64,000 bases of DNA from the NCBI GenBank assembly GCA_028284955.1, contig JANQQS010000181.1:1-64000 (forward strand), read 5' to 3'. The DNA comes from Myxococcota bacterium (GTDB taxonomy: Bacteria > Myxococcota_A > Polyangia > Polyangiales > Houyiibacteriaceae). This document shows, in pieces, positions 42,951-50,836 of the stretch; position 1 is the stretch's first letter, and each line of letters starts with the position of its first letter. The translations under genes and the position numbers were made by a program. The notes beneath the pieces were generated by a model that ran no database searches, was not told where the DNA came from, and saw only the letters and a program-made list of their open reading frames with translations.

Positions 42951-43193
42951 ATGAAGAACATCACGCTGTCGTTGCACGAAGACATCGTGCGCTGGGCTCG
43001 CGTGTACGCCGCCGAACGCGACACCAGCGTGTCTGCTTTCGTCGCGGATATGCTGCGCGAACGCATGGCGCGCGAACAGGGTTACCGCGCGGCGGAATCG
43101 CGATTCTTTGCTCGAAAGCCAACTTCCCGAAGCGCGCCAGGAGACCGCCGAGCCAGCCGGGAGGACCTGCATGACCGACGCGGTCTTCGTTGA
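42951..43193 (+). CDS. Ribbon-helix-helix antitoxin (CopG-like)
   Basis: The 80-residue protein opens with a beta-strand and helix-turn-helix of the RHH type: MKNITLSLHEDIVRWARVYA then TSVSAFVADMLRERM. The strand pairs in the dimer to bind DNA. The basic tail (RKPTSRSAPGDRRASRED) would contact the PIN toxin. It overlaps the toxin frame by 23 bp. The upstream inverted repeat supports autoregulation. Confidence 0.82.
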   Translation: MKNITLSLHEDIVRWARVYAAERDTSVSAFVADMLRERMAREQGYRAAESRFFARKPTSRSAPGDRRASREDLHDRRGLR

Positions 43194-43612
43194 CAGCAAC
43201 GTCCTGATCTATTTCGTCGACGCTGCAGAACCCAACAAACAAGCGCAAGCGGAACGATGGCTGCGTGCCCTCTGGAAAACGCGCCGAGGCCGCTTGAGCA
43301 CCCAGGTGCTTTCCGAGTTTTTACGTCAACGCCACCCGCAAACTGGCAAAGCCACTCTCCAACGACGAAGCTTTCGAAATCGTAGAATCGCTGTTCACCT
43401 GGCAACCCGCCAACGTAGACGCGCCGCTCATTCGAACCGCGCATAGCTTGCAGCAGCAACACTCCCTCTTGTGGTGGGACGCGTTGATTGTCGGGGCCGC
43501 GATGCACACCGAATGCCGCATACTGCTCTCAGAAGACCTCGGCCATGGACAACGCTTCGACACGCTCACCGTGCAAAGCCCATTCAAGTCTGACCCAAGC
43601 GACGCGACGTAA
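43171..43612 (+). pseudogene. VapC PIN toxin with a frameshift
   Basis: The first part begins VFVDSNVLIYFVDAAEPNKQ and continues to STQVLSEF. It then loses frame at a run of five T (around 43317-43321). Shifting by one base restores FYVNATRKLAKPLSND, IVESLFTWQPANVDAPLIRT, LLWWDALIVGAAMHTEC and a LLSEDLGHGQ tail, which match the rest of a PIN domain. The insertion is therefore one T in a homopolymer. All acidic residues are present across the two frames. It may be a real mutation, phase variation or a sequencing error. ATG 43171 follows GGGAGGACC. Confidence 0.8.
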
Positions 43613-43651
43613 AGCAAAATCGGCGAGTGACGTAAGACAAAATCGGCGAGT
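43606..43651. repeat. 23-bp tandem duplication over the vapC stop
   Basis: GACGTAAAGCAAAATCGGCG plus AGT is followed by a second copy that differs by two bases. The first copy contains the toxin stop codon TAA. Confidence 0.85.
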
Positions 43652-43707
43652 CACGAAGCGTGGGAGTGGGTTTGCTTCAGCGGCCCAGGGATCGTAATTT
43701 CAGCATT

Positions 43708-45348
43708 ATGCGCGACGCGTTCAGTCATATGTATCCTCTCACCGCGCTCGTTCTGGCGCACACCGTGTTGGCGCTCGGCTGCTCCTCCGACGATGAAAAG
43801 AAACGACTTGAAGACGGTAACGGGGAGTCGACGGCTTCGTCAGACGAGAATCGCATCCCCTCCGATCCGGAAAACCCAGCCACATGTGCGCAAGCCGAGT
43901 CGCTTCAAAGCTACGTCGGGTGCGATTTTTGGCCCACTGTCACCCTCAACGGCGTGTGGAGCATTTTCGATTTTGCCGTGATTGTCGCCAACACCGGCGC
44001 GAGCGAAGCCGAGGTTGTGGTCAGTCTTGGAGAGCGCGAAATGCGACGAGCCGTCATTGCTCCGGGAACGCTGTCGAAAATCTTCTTGCCGTGGGTTGCC
44101 GAGACCAAGGGGCCGGATGCGCCTTGCGTCATTCCCGTTCGGACGGACCGGTCGATTTGGGCGCCAAATTCAGCGTACCACCTCACGAGCTCGGTACCCG
44201 TTGCGGTATACCAATTCAGTCCGCTCGAGTACCAGCCTTCAGGCGGCCCGCCGGGCAAAGATTGGTCGAACTGCCCCGGTCCTCAAGACAGTTGCGGACG
44301 CCCCTGCCTAGCGTATACGAACGACGCCTCGCTTCTCCTGCCCAGCACCGCGCTTACCGGAAACTATCGCATTGGCGGCCGTCCTATTTCCAATGCGCGT
44401 CCCGGATTCATCGCCATCACCGGTCTGCACGACGACACCACGGTGACGATTGAAGGCTCCGCGACGGTGAGCCGGGTATCAGGTGCTGGTCCATTTCCTG
44501 GGTTTGCGGAGCCGGGCGGCACGGCTTCTGCGAAGCTTGGCCGAGGCGACGTCTTGGAAATCGTTGGCGGGCTATCCCAGGCAGATTTTAGTGGGTCATT
44601 GGTCAGGGCCGACCGGCCGGTACAGGTGATCTCGGGAATGCCATGTGCATTCGTTCCGGAAGGCAGGCCGTCGTGCGATCATCTCGAAGAGCTGGTCCTG
44701 CCCGCGGAAGCGCTTGACCGACGGTATTTCGTCGCCCCGCCCACCGGCCCGTTTGGCTCTGCGGTCGGTCACTCCGTGCGCCTGGTGGGCAACGTGAATG
44801 GAACCACCCTCGATTACCCATCGGGCAAGCCGCCGAACGCGCCTGAGAGCCTCGATGCGGGGCAGACCGTTGACCTGGGAATCGTCACCGACGCGTTCGA
44901 AGTGGTGGGGAATCACGAGTTCTTGATTTCGACCTTTCTGCAGGGCGGGTCGATGGTGGATCCGCGCGACGTCGACAGTGTGGAGAAGCAGGGAGACCCA
45001 TCCCAAACCTTTGTCGCGGGCGTTGCGCAATTTCGTAAAAAATACGTGTTTCTTGCCCCGACCGACTACAACACCAACTTTGCCGATGTCGTGATGCCGA
45101 TGGGCGCTCAGGTCACCATCGATGGTGAGCCGGTTCCAGCCCCGACCGCCATTTCGTCAGATTTCGGTGTTTCGCGCATTCCGCTCGCTGCGGGACAAGA
45201 CGGCGCGCACCTCCTTGAATCGGCCCAACCGGTGGGCATTCAAGTCATGGGCTATGGCGACGCCACAAGCTACCAATACCCCGGCGGAATGAACCTCCGG
45301 CCTATCGCCGATGCGCCGCCGCAGGCATCCGAGCCCGACCTTCGCTAG
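43708..45348 (+). CDS. IgGFc-binding-like surface lipoprotein
   Basis: The 546-residue protein has a lipoprotein signal (TALVLAHTVLALGC) and an acidic linker. The rest is a large beta-rich domain of the IgGFc_binding type: VGCDFWPTVTLNGVW, VAVYQFSPLEYQPSGG, ASLLLPSTALTGNYRIGG, PGFIAITGLHDDTTVTIEG and VQVISGMPCAFVP. Homologues are common in Myxococcota and are predicted adhesins; immunoglobulin binding is not implied. ATG 43708 is chosen. ATG 43729, at the signal peptide, is an alternative. Confidence 0.82.
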   Translation: MRDAFSHMYPLTALVLAHTVLALGCSSDDEKKRLEDGNGESTASSDENRIPSDPENPATCAQAESLQSYVGCDFWPTVTLNGVWSIFDFAVIVANTGASEAEVVVSLGEREMRRAVIAPGTLSKIFLPWVAETKGPDAPCVIPVRTDRSIWAPNSAYHLTSSVPVAVYQFSPLEYQPSGGPPGKDWSNCPGPQDSCGRPCLAYTNDASLLLPSTALTGNYRIGGRPISNARPGFIAITGLHDDTTVTIEGSATVSRVSGAGPFPGFAEPGGTASAKLGRGDVLEIVGGLSQADFSGSLVRADRPVQVISGMPCAFVPEGRPSCDHLEELVLPAEALDRRYFVAPPTGPFGSAVGHSVRLVGNVNGTTLDYPSGKPPNAPESLDAGQTVDLGIVTDAFEVVGNHEFLISTFLQGGSMVDPRDVDSVEKQGDPSQTFVAGVAQFRKKYVFLAPTDYNTNFADVVMPMGAQVTIDGEPVPAPTAISSDFGVSRIPLAAGQDGAHLLESAQPVGIQVMGYGDATSYQYPGGMNLRPIADAPPQASEPDLR

Positions 45349-45480
45349 TGCGACGCGGGCATCCGAAACCATGCCCGCGTCGCTCGAATCAGACGCGTCG
45401 GTGCAGCCGAGGAAACAAAATGCGGATAGACTGGCCACGCACGCCGAACGTATGCGCGCCCCATACTGCTGACGAGTCAT
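45157..45480 (-). CDS. Possible small lipoprotein, antisense 3' overlap
   Basis: A 107-codon frame has a strong AGGAG site 4 bases before ATG 45480. The N-terminus is a credible lipoprotein signal, CVASLSAFCFLGC, followed by TDASDSSDAG, which matches the mature starts of other lipoproteins here. The second half runs antisense through the end of the IgGFc-type gene and has no recognisable domain, so the true protein may be a remnant that lost its 3' end. The strong hairpin at 45350-45383 lies inside its coding sequence. Confidence 0.4.
   Translation of the reverse strand: MTRQQYGARIRSACVASLSAFCFLGCTDASDSSDAGMVSDARVALAKVGLGCLRRRIGDRPEVHSAGVLVACGVAIAHDLNAHRLGRFKEVRAVLSRSERNARNTEI
45350..45383. 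terminator. Strong hairpin after the IgGFc-like gene
   Basis: GCGACGCGGGCAT and ATGCCCGCGTCGC pair perfectly over 13 bp with an 8-nt loop. No T-run follows. It begins one base after the stop codon and probably ends or protects the mRNA. Confidence 0.65.
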
Positions 45481-45619
45481 ACTTCTCCTGCTCGTCTCTT
45501 CCGCGGCCCTAGCCCTCGCGACCTTGGTCCACGACTAACTTATTCTTACTTCGCGGCTGGCTCGGAGCAAACGGCAACTTTTTGCAATCCTTTGGAGTCA
45601 TTTCGCTCCTTCCATCAAG

Positions 45620-47551
45620 CTACTTCATCGGCATGCGACTTCGAGTATGCACGCGACCGTTGCCCGATGTACTCATGACAAATGAGCGACCCCGGTAGCG
45701 AAGAAAGTCGGCACGGTTGTCCCCGTTGAAGTCACCCACGATGGTGTTTTCGTACGGCATGTCGCGCCCGTCTCGAAAATGGACGAAATCCCCGCGCCCT
45801 CCCCAGGAAATACGCCACGTATTGCGTTGCGAGTAGTGAAAGTTCGGATCATCGGGGTAGTAGCGAGCAATATCGGTGCGCCCATCGCCGTTGAAATCAG
45901 CAAACACCATATAGTTGAGGGCGGTTGAAAGACGTTTGTTTAGTCGCTGCCAGCGGGTCGTCCCGCTCCAAGACACCGACCATTGGCTGTTGGCGAGCCC
46001 GAATACGTCGCTGCGCCCGTTGCCATCGAAATCCCCGATCCTTAGGTCACGCTCGGTGTGACGAGACGTGTTGAGGTACTCCCACGAGCCCATGCCGTTT
46101 TCGCTGCCGTAAGAGACCCACCACCGACTGCCATCGGCGTGAAAGACGTCGGACTTCCCGTCTCCATTGAAGTCGCCCACAAGCAGACGGCGTTTGGGAA
46201 TAGAGGTTGAAGGACCGACTCGCTGCCAAGCCCCCACGCCATCGAGCGACCAGTACCAGCTACTTGCAGCGACGAACAATACATCGGTGCGCCCATTGCC
46301 ATTGAAATCGCCGAAGAGCATATGGGCCAGGCGGTCGGGAGAACCCTTTAGGTACTTCCATTCGCGCCTCGCAGCTCTCGAATAGACAAACGATGTGCCG
46401 TTCGGTTGCAAGACATCGTCGTAGCCGTCTCCATCGAAATCGCCCACTGCGAGGTCGCGCGAAGTGTTGACACGGTAGCGGTTTCCCTGCTCGTAAGCGA
46501 GCGTGCCCTCGGTCTTGATCGCGTCATCATCGTCGTCGTGGACGAGCGCGTTGTGGGTGAAGTACGCGCCTATCGTCGGCTTTCCGCGCAAGTAAAATGC
46601 GGCGCGAGGGCGTAAGCCCAAAGAGTTCGTCTGGGCGCCCCGAAAGGTGTTGTACCGAATGCGGGTCATTTCCCCAGCGTGGCCGCCGCGTCCTCCACCG
46701 CCGGTCCCGTGCATGTCAAAATGTTGGTCCCAGGTGCAGAAAGGGTTCGGATAGTAATAGTAGCAATCACCCCCTTCGAGAACGAAGTTGTGTTGCGCGG
46801 TATAGCCGGAGTAGGGGTGCCCGCTACCGGCGATGGCGTGCCGGTTGGAATCAAACAAATTTCGTTCGATCAGCGCGTAGCCGAAGGACCGAATCACAAC
46901 ACCATACCCGCGCCCTGCTTTGCGATTGTGGTGAATATAGTTGTCGTGAATGCGCATCCGCTCCACATCGTTGTACGAGATTCGCCGCCGGGTGTTGGAT
47001 ACGGAAATCGCGGACTCTGTCCATCCCGCGAACTCGTTGTTGTCGATGCGAATGTCTTCACTGTCGTGGATATACAAGCCGCGGGTGTGTACTTGTCCTC
47101 GGCTCTTGCTTCGCGAAGGACCAAAAATACGTAGACCGGTGACGCGAACGTGATTGGCCTCCTCAATATGGAACGCCGCATATGGAAAGCCAGTCATCGT
47201 GATCGATGGGCCTTCAGCAAAAACGCTTTCATTGCGGTTGCCTTTGAGGGTCACGCCGGATGGAATTCGGATTCCTCCTTCTGGCGAGAGCACAATGTTG
47301 CTTCTTACATGAACGGTGGATCCAAATCGGGCGTTTTCGAGAGCGCGCCGCAGTTCGGCTTCGTTGTGCACGAAGGCATCGCGAGGGATTCCGTGGTCCC
47401 CAGGTCCGCCAATGCGGATCGCGACGTTTTCGGAGGCTCCGTCGATCTGTGACTCCTGTTCGATTGTCGATGCGGCGCACGCGCCAAGCGTCCAAAGTGA
47501 GAGCATCGCGCAGCACACGCGTTTGGTGTTGGCGGAGCGAACATGTTTCAT
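45620..47551 (-). CDS. Beta-helix/FG-GAP lipoprotein, paralogue A
   Basis: The 643-residue protein has a lipoprotein signal (LSLWTLGAC). The N-terminal half is a right-handed beta-helix of pectate-lyase type (GGIRIPSGVTLKGNRNES, RVTGLRIFGPS, RIDNNEFAGWTESAI, RIHDNYIHHNRK). The C-terminal half has about six FG-GAP/VCBS repeats with calcium-binding loops (GDFNGDGKSDVF, FADFNGDGRTDI). It may bind or cleave a polysaccharide; catalytic residues cannot be assigned. It is a paralogue of the gene at 48566-50533, with near-identical order and phrases. An AAAGGG site precedes ATG 47551. Confidence 0.82.
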   Translation of the reverse strand: MKHVRSANTKRVCCAMLSLWTLGACAASTIEQESQIDGASENVAIRIGGPGDHGIPRDAFVHNEAELRRALENARFGSTVHVRSNIVLSPEGGIRIPSGVTLKGNRNESVFAEGPSITMTGFPYAAFHIEEANHVRVTGLRIFGPSRSKSRGQVHTRGLYIHDSEDIRIDNNEFAGWTESAISVSNTRRRISYNDVERMRIHDNYIHHNRKAGRGYGVVIRSFGYALIERNLFDSNRHAIAGSGHPYSGYTAQHNFVLEGGDCYYYYPNPFCTWDQHFDMHGTGGGGRGGHAGEMTRIRYNTFRGAQTNSLGLRPRAAFYLRGKPTIGAYFTHNALVHDDDDDAIKTEGTLAYEQGNRYRVNTSRDLAVGDFDGDGYDDVLQPNGTSFVYSRAARREWKYLKGSPDRLAHMLFGDFNGNGRTDVLFVAASSWYWSLDGVGAWQRVGPSTSIPKRRLLVGDFNGDGKSDVFHADGSRWWVSYGSENGMGSWEYLNTSRHTERDLRIGDFDGNGRSDVFGLANSQWSVSWSGTTRWQRLNKRLSTALNYMVFADFNGDGRTDIARYYPDDPNFHYSQRNTWRISWGGRGDFVHFRDGRDMPYENTIVGDFNGDNRADFLRYRGRSFVMSTSGNGRVHTRSRMPMK

Positions 47552-47804
47552 GGAACGACCCTTTCGTTGACCTTCGGTTGGAAGGCGTGATGTGAATGGT
47601 TGGGTGAGCTTGTGTCGCTCGAGAAGCGACAAGCCCATAGCAACGGCACTGCATGCCGCGTGCCGCTTGCTGCGTGTTGCGCGCGCCCCATCAAGAGCCA
47701 CGAAACGCAGCGCATCCGTCTTGTTTTGCGTGAAGCAGGCGGTTGCTTTCGACTATCCCGCAGCGTGCGGCACGCGTGCGGGATGAGTGCCGACCATCAC
47801 AGCG

Positions 47805-48569
47805 CTACGGAGCGCAGCATCCTTCACGGTCGAGAAACGAGATGATTCTCGACCAGGTTTCTTCGGGCGCGTCGTGCAGCATGAAATGGCCTGCACCGAG
47901 CACCGCCTCGATCGAAAGCGCGGGCCCAGAGGGGCGCGAATGGTAGGTCCCGTGCTCGCCGATCAGGAGCAATCGCGGGCATCGAGCGGTTTCGAAAGCT
48001 CGTTTGAGTTGACCGGCCTTGCTCCATCGAACGATCGAACGACAGGTCTCATAGAAGGCGCGGCCAGAAATCTGTTCGAGCGCGTTCAAGCGGCTCTTGG
48101 CTCCAGCTGTTCCCGTGGCGGCGAGTCGACGTTTCAGGTCTGGGTAGTACTCGCGGCAAAAGTCGTCCCACGAAAGAGCGTCGACACGCTTGCTTTCGCC
48201 GCAGTCTTCCAAGCTGAGATTGCCTTCGAGGCTGATGAGGGTTCGTACGAGACCTGGGAAACGCTCTGCGAGCCGTGTTCCGATCATGCCGCCGAGGCTA
48301 TGACCGACGCAATGCACTTCTCGCACACCGCGCTGATGTAGCTGCTCGACCACCGCGTCGCATTGACTGTCCAGGTCGAAGTCAAAACGCTCGGGAGCCG
48401 GAGTATCACCGAAGCCTGGAAGGTTGATGGCGAGAATTGAAAAGCGACCGAGGCGCGAGTCGGAGAACGCGGCATGAAAGAGTTCTCGATTCGATTGCAG
48501 CCCGTGAATCAGGAGCAGCCAAGGGGCGCTCGCGCTGCGCCTGAGTTCACGGGTCGCAAACATCATCAC
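47805..48569 (-). CDS. Alpha/beta hydrolase
   Basis: The 254-residue protein has the nucleophile elbow GHSLGGMIG, the oxyanion segment LLLIHGLQSNRELF, ILAINLPGFGDTPAP and a C-terminal His in GAGHFMLHDAPEE. No signal peptide is seen. Substrate is unknown. Its ATG overlaps the stop of paralogue B (ATGA), so it is translationally coupled to that surface protein. Confidence 0.88.
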   Translation of the reverse strand: MMMFATRELRRSASAPWLLLIHGLQSNRELFHAAFSDSRLGRFSILAINLPGFGDTPAPERFDFDLDSQCDAVVEQLHQRGVREVHCVGHSLGGMIGTRLAERFPGLVRTLISLEGNLSLEDCGESKRVDALSWDDFCREYYPDLKRRLAATGTAGAKSRLNALEQISGRAFYETCRSIVRWSKAGQLKRAFETARCPRLLLIGEHGTYHSRPSGPALSIEAVLGAGHFMLHDAPEETWSRIISFLDREGCCAP

Positions 48570-50533
48570 TTCATGGGAAAGCGGCTGCGAGGGTACACCG
48601 AGCCCACGCCCGCCGAGCTCATGGCAAAACTGCGGCCATCGTAGCGAAGAAAGTCGGCGCGCCGGTCGCCGCTGAAGTCACCCACGACCGTGTCTTCGTA
48701 CGGCATGTCGCGCCTGTCTCGAAAATCGACGAATTCCTCGCGCCCGCCCCAAGAAATACGCCATTGTCCGCGTAACGAGTAATGCACGCTTGCATCATCT
48801 GGGTAGTAGCGGGCAATGTCGGTGCGGCCATCCCGGTTGAAATCAGCAAACGCCATGTAGTTGAGGGCAGTGGAAAGTCGCCGATTCAGTCGCCGCCAGC
48901 GGGTCGTCCCGCCCCAAGACACCGACCACTGGCTGTCGGCGAGCCCGAACACGTCACTGCGCCCGTCGCCATTGAAGTCCCCGATGCGAAGGTCGCGCTC
49001 GGTATGACGAGAAGTGTTCAGGTACTCCCATGCGCCCATGCCGTCCTCGCTGCCGTAGGAGACCCACCAGCGATTGCCGTCGGCGTGAAAGACGTCGGAC
49101 TTACCGTCTCCATTGAAGTCGCCCACGAGCAAGCGGCGTTTGGGAATGGAGGCTGCAGGACCGACCCGCCGCCAAGCCCCCACGCCGTCAAGCGACCAGT
49201 ACCAACCCTCCCTCGCGAGGAACAATACATCGGTGCGCCCGTTGCCGTTGAAATCGCCGAGGAGCAAATGGTCCAGACGGCCCGAAGACGCCATTAGGAA
49301 CTTCCATTCCCGTCTCCCAGCCCTCGAATAGACAAAAGACGTGCCGGTGGCTTGAAAGACGTCGTCGTAGCCGTCTCCATCGAAATCACCCACCGCGAGT
49401 TCTCGTGAAGTGTCGACATAGTACTGATTGTTCCGCTGGTAGACGGCCGTGCCATGGGTCTTGATCGCGTCATCTGCGTCGCTGTGAATGAGCACGTTGT
49501 CGGTGAAGTACGCGCCGATCGTCGGCTTTCCGCGCAAGTAAAATGCGGGGCGAGGGCTAAAGCCAACAGCGTTCGTCTGAGCGCCCCGAAAGGTGTTGTA
49601 CCGAATGCGAATCATTTCCCCGGCGTCGCCGCCGCGTCCCCGGGTGCCGGACCCGTGCATGTCAAAATGTTGGTCCCAGGTGCACAACGAAGGTCTCGGA
49701 AAGTAATAGTAGCAATCGCCCCCTTCGAGAATGAAGTTGTGTTGCGCGGTGTAGCCGGAGTGGCGGTGGCCGTTGCCGCCGGCAATGGCGTGTCGATTGG
49801 AATCAAACAAGTTTCGCTCGATCAGAGCGTAGCCGAAGGACCGGACCACGACGCCATACCCGCGCCCTTGTTTGCGGTTGTGGTGAAAATAGTTGTCGTG
49901 AATGCGTACCCGCTCCACGTTGTTGTACGATACCCGTTGGGTGTTGGATACATGAACAGCGGACTCCGTCCATCCCGCGAACTCGTTGTTGTCGATGCGG
50001 ACGTCTTCACTGTCGTGGATGTACACGCCGCGGGTGTTTTCTAGATGTTCGTTCACACTTCGCGAAGGGCCAAAAATACGTAGACCGGTGACGCGAACAT
50101 GGTTGGCGTCCCGAATGTAGAACGCCGCGTGTGGATAGCCAGTCATCGTGATCGATGGGCCTTCGGCAAACACACTCTTGTTGCGATCGCCTTTGAGGGT
50201 CACGCCAGATGGAATCCGGATTCCTCCTTCTGGCGACAGCACAATGTGGCTTTTCACATGAACGGTGGATCCAGGTCGAGCGTTTTGAAGAGCGCGCCGC
50301 AACTCGGCTTCATTGTTCACGAAGGCATCGCGGGGGATTCCAGGATCCCCCGGTCCGCCGATACGAATCGCGACATTTTCGGAAGCCCCCTCGACCTGCG
50401 ATTCAGGATCGAACGTGGATGCGGTGCATGCGCCAAGCAACGAGACCGCGAGCTGCGCGAAGAACCAATATCGTTTTGTGGAGCCATGTTGTTTGACGGA
50501 GCACAGTTGTTTGATGCTGCGACGATGTTCCAT
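48566..50533 (-). CDS. Beta-helix/FG-GAP lipoprotein, paralogue B
   Basis: The 655-residue protein repeats the whole architecture of paralogue A: lipoprotein signal (FAQLAVSLLGAC), acidic start, beta-helix half (GGIRIPSGVTLKGDRNKS, RVTGLRIFGPS) and FG-GAP half with loops such as GDFNGDGRSDVF. Differences cluster in the beta-helix turns and in a few FG-GAP blades. AAAGGA precedes ATG 50533. The alpha/beta hydrolase gene follows. The 5' regions of A and B are also similar, so a segmental duplication is likely. Confidence 0.83.
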   Translation of the reverse strand: MEHRRSIKQLCSVKQHGSTKRYWFFAQLAVSLLGACTASTFDPESQVEGASENVAIRIGGPGDPGIPRDAFVNNEAELRRALQNARPGSTVHVKSHIVLSPEGGIRIPSGVTLKGDRNKSVFAEGPSITMTGYPHAAFYIRDANHVRVTGLRIFGPSRSVNEHLENTRGVYIHDSEDVRIDNNEFAGWTESAVHVSNTQRVSYNNVERVRIHDNYFHHNRKQGRGYGVVVRSFGYALIERNLFDSNRHAIAGGNGHRHSGYTAQHNFILEGGDCYYYFPRPSLCTWDQHFDMHGSGTRGRGGDAGEMIRIRYNTFRGAQTNAVGFSPRPAFYLRGKPTIGAYFTDNVLIHSDADDAIKTHGTAVYQRNNQYYVDTSRELAVGDFDGDGYDDVFQATGTSFVYSRAGRREWKFLMASSGRLDHLLLGDFNGNGRTDVLFLAREGWYWSLDGVGAWRRVGPAASIPKRRLLVGDFNGDGKSDVFHADGNRWWVSYGSEDGMGAWEYLNTSRHTERDLRIGDFNGDGRSDVFGLADSQWSVSWGGTTRWRRLNRRLSTALNYMAFADFNRDGRTDIARYYPDDASVHYSLRGQWRISWGGREEFVDFRDRRDMPYEDTVVGDFSGDRRADFLRYDGRSFAMSSAGVGSVYPRSRFPMK

Positions 50534-50836
50534 GAGAAAATCCTTTCGTAGGCTCTGCAGGTGAAGGCGTCGTGCTGATGGTGGTGAGCCTGTGCGGCAC
50601 GCCAAGCGACGCGCACATAGAGCACCTGTTGCATCGCGCGTGCCGCAAAAGAGCCTCGCGCACGCGGCTCATCAAGAAGCGAGAAGATCGCGTTTTGGCC
50701 TTGTTTTGTACGCCTCCTAGGCGCGCTCCAAAACATCCCGGCTCCTGCCTCGGCGTGCGGCGCGCGGGCGGTGCGGGAACCGTTCACTCCCGGTACCCAT
50801 TCGCGCTCTCGTCGGGTACAACCGCGCTCGGAAATC
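50534..50836. other. Divergent intergenic region
   Basis: These 303 bp separate paralogue B from the TAP-like hydrolase gene. Parts resemble the upstream region of paralogue A (AAGGCGT and GGTGAGC words at similar spacing). No gene or clear promoter motif was recognised. Confidence 0.4.
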
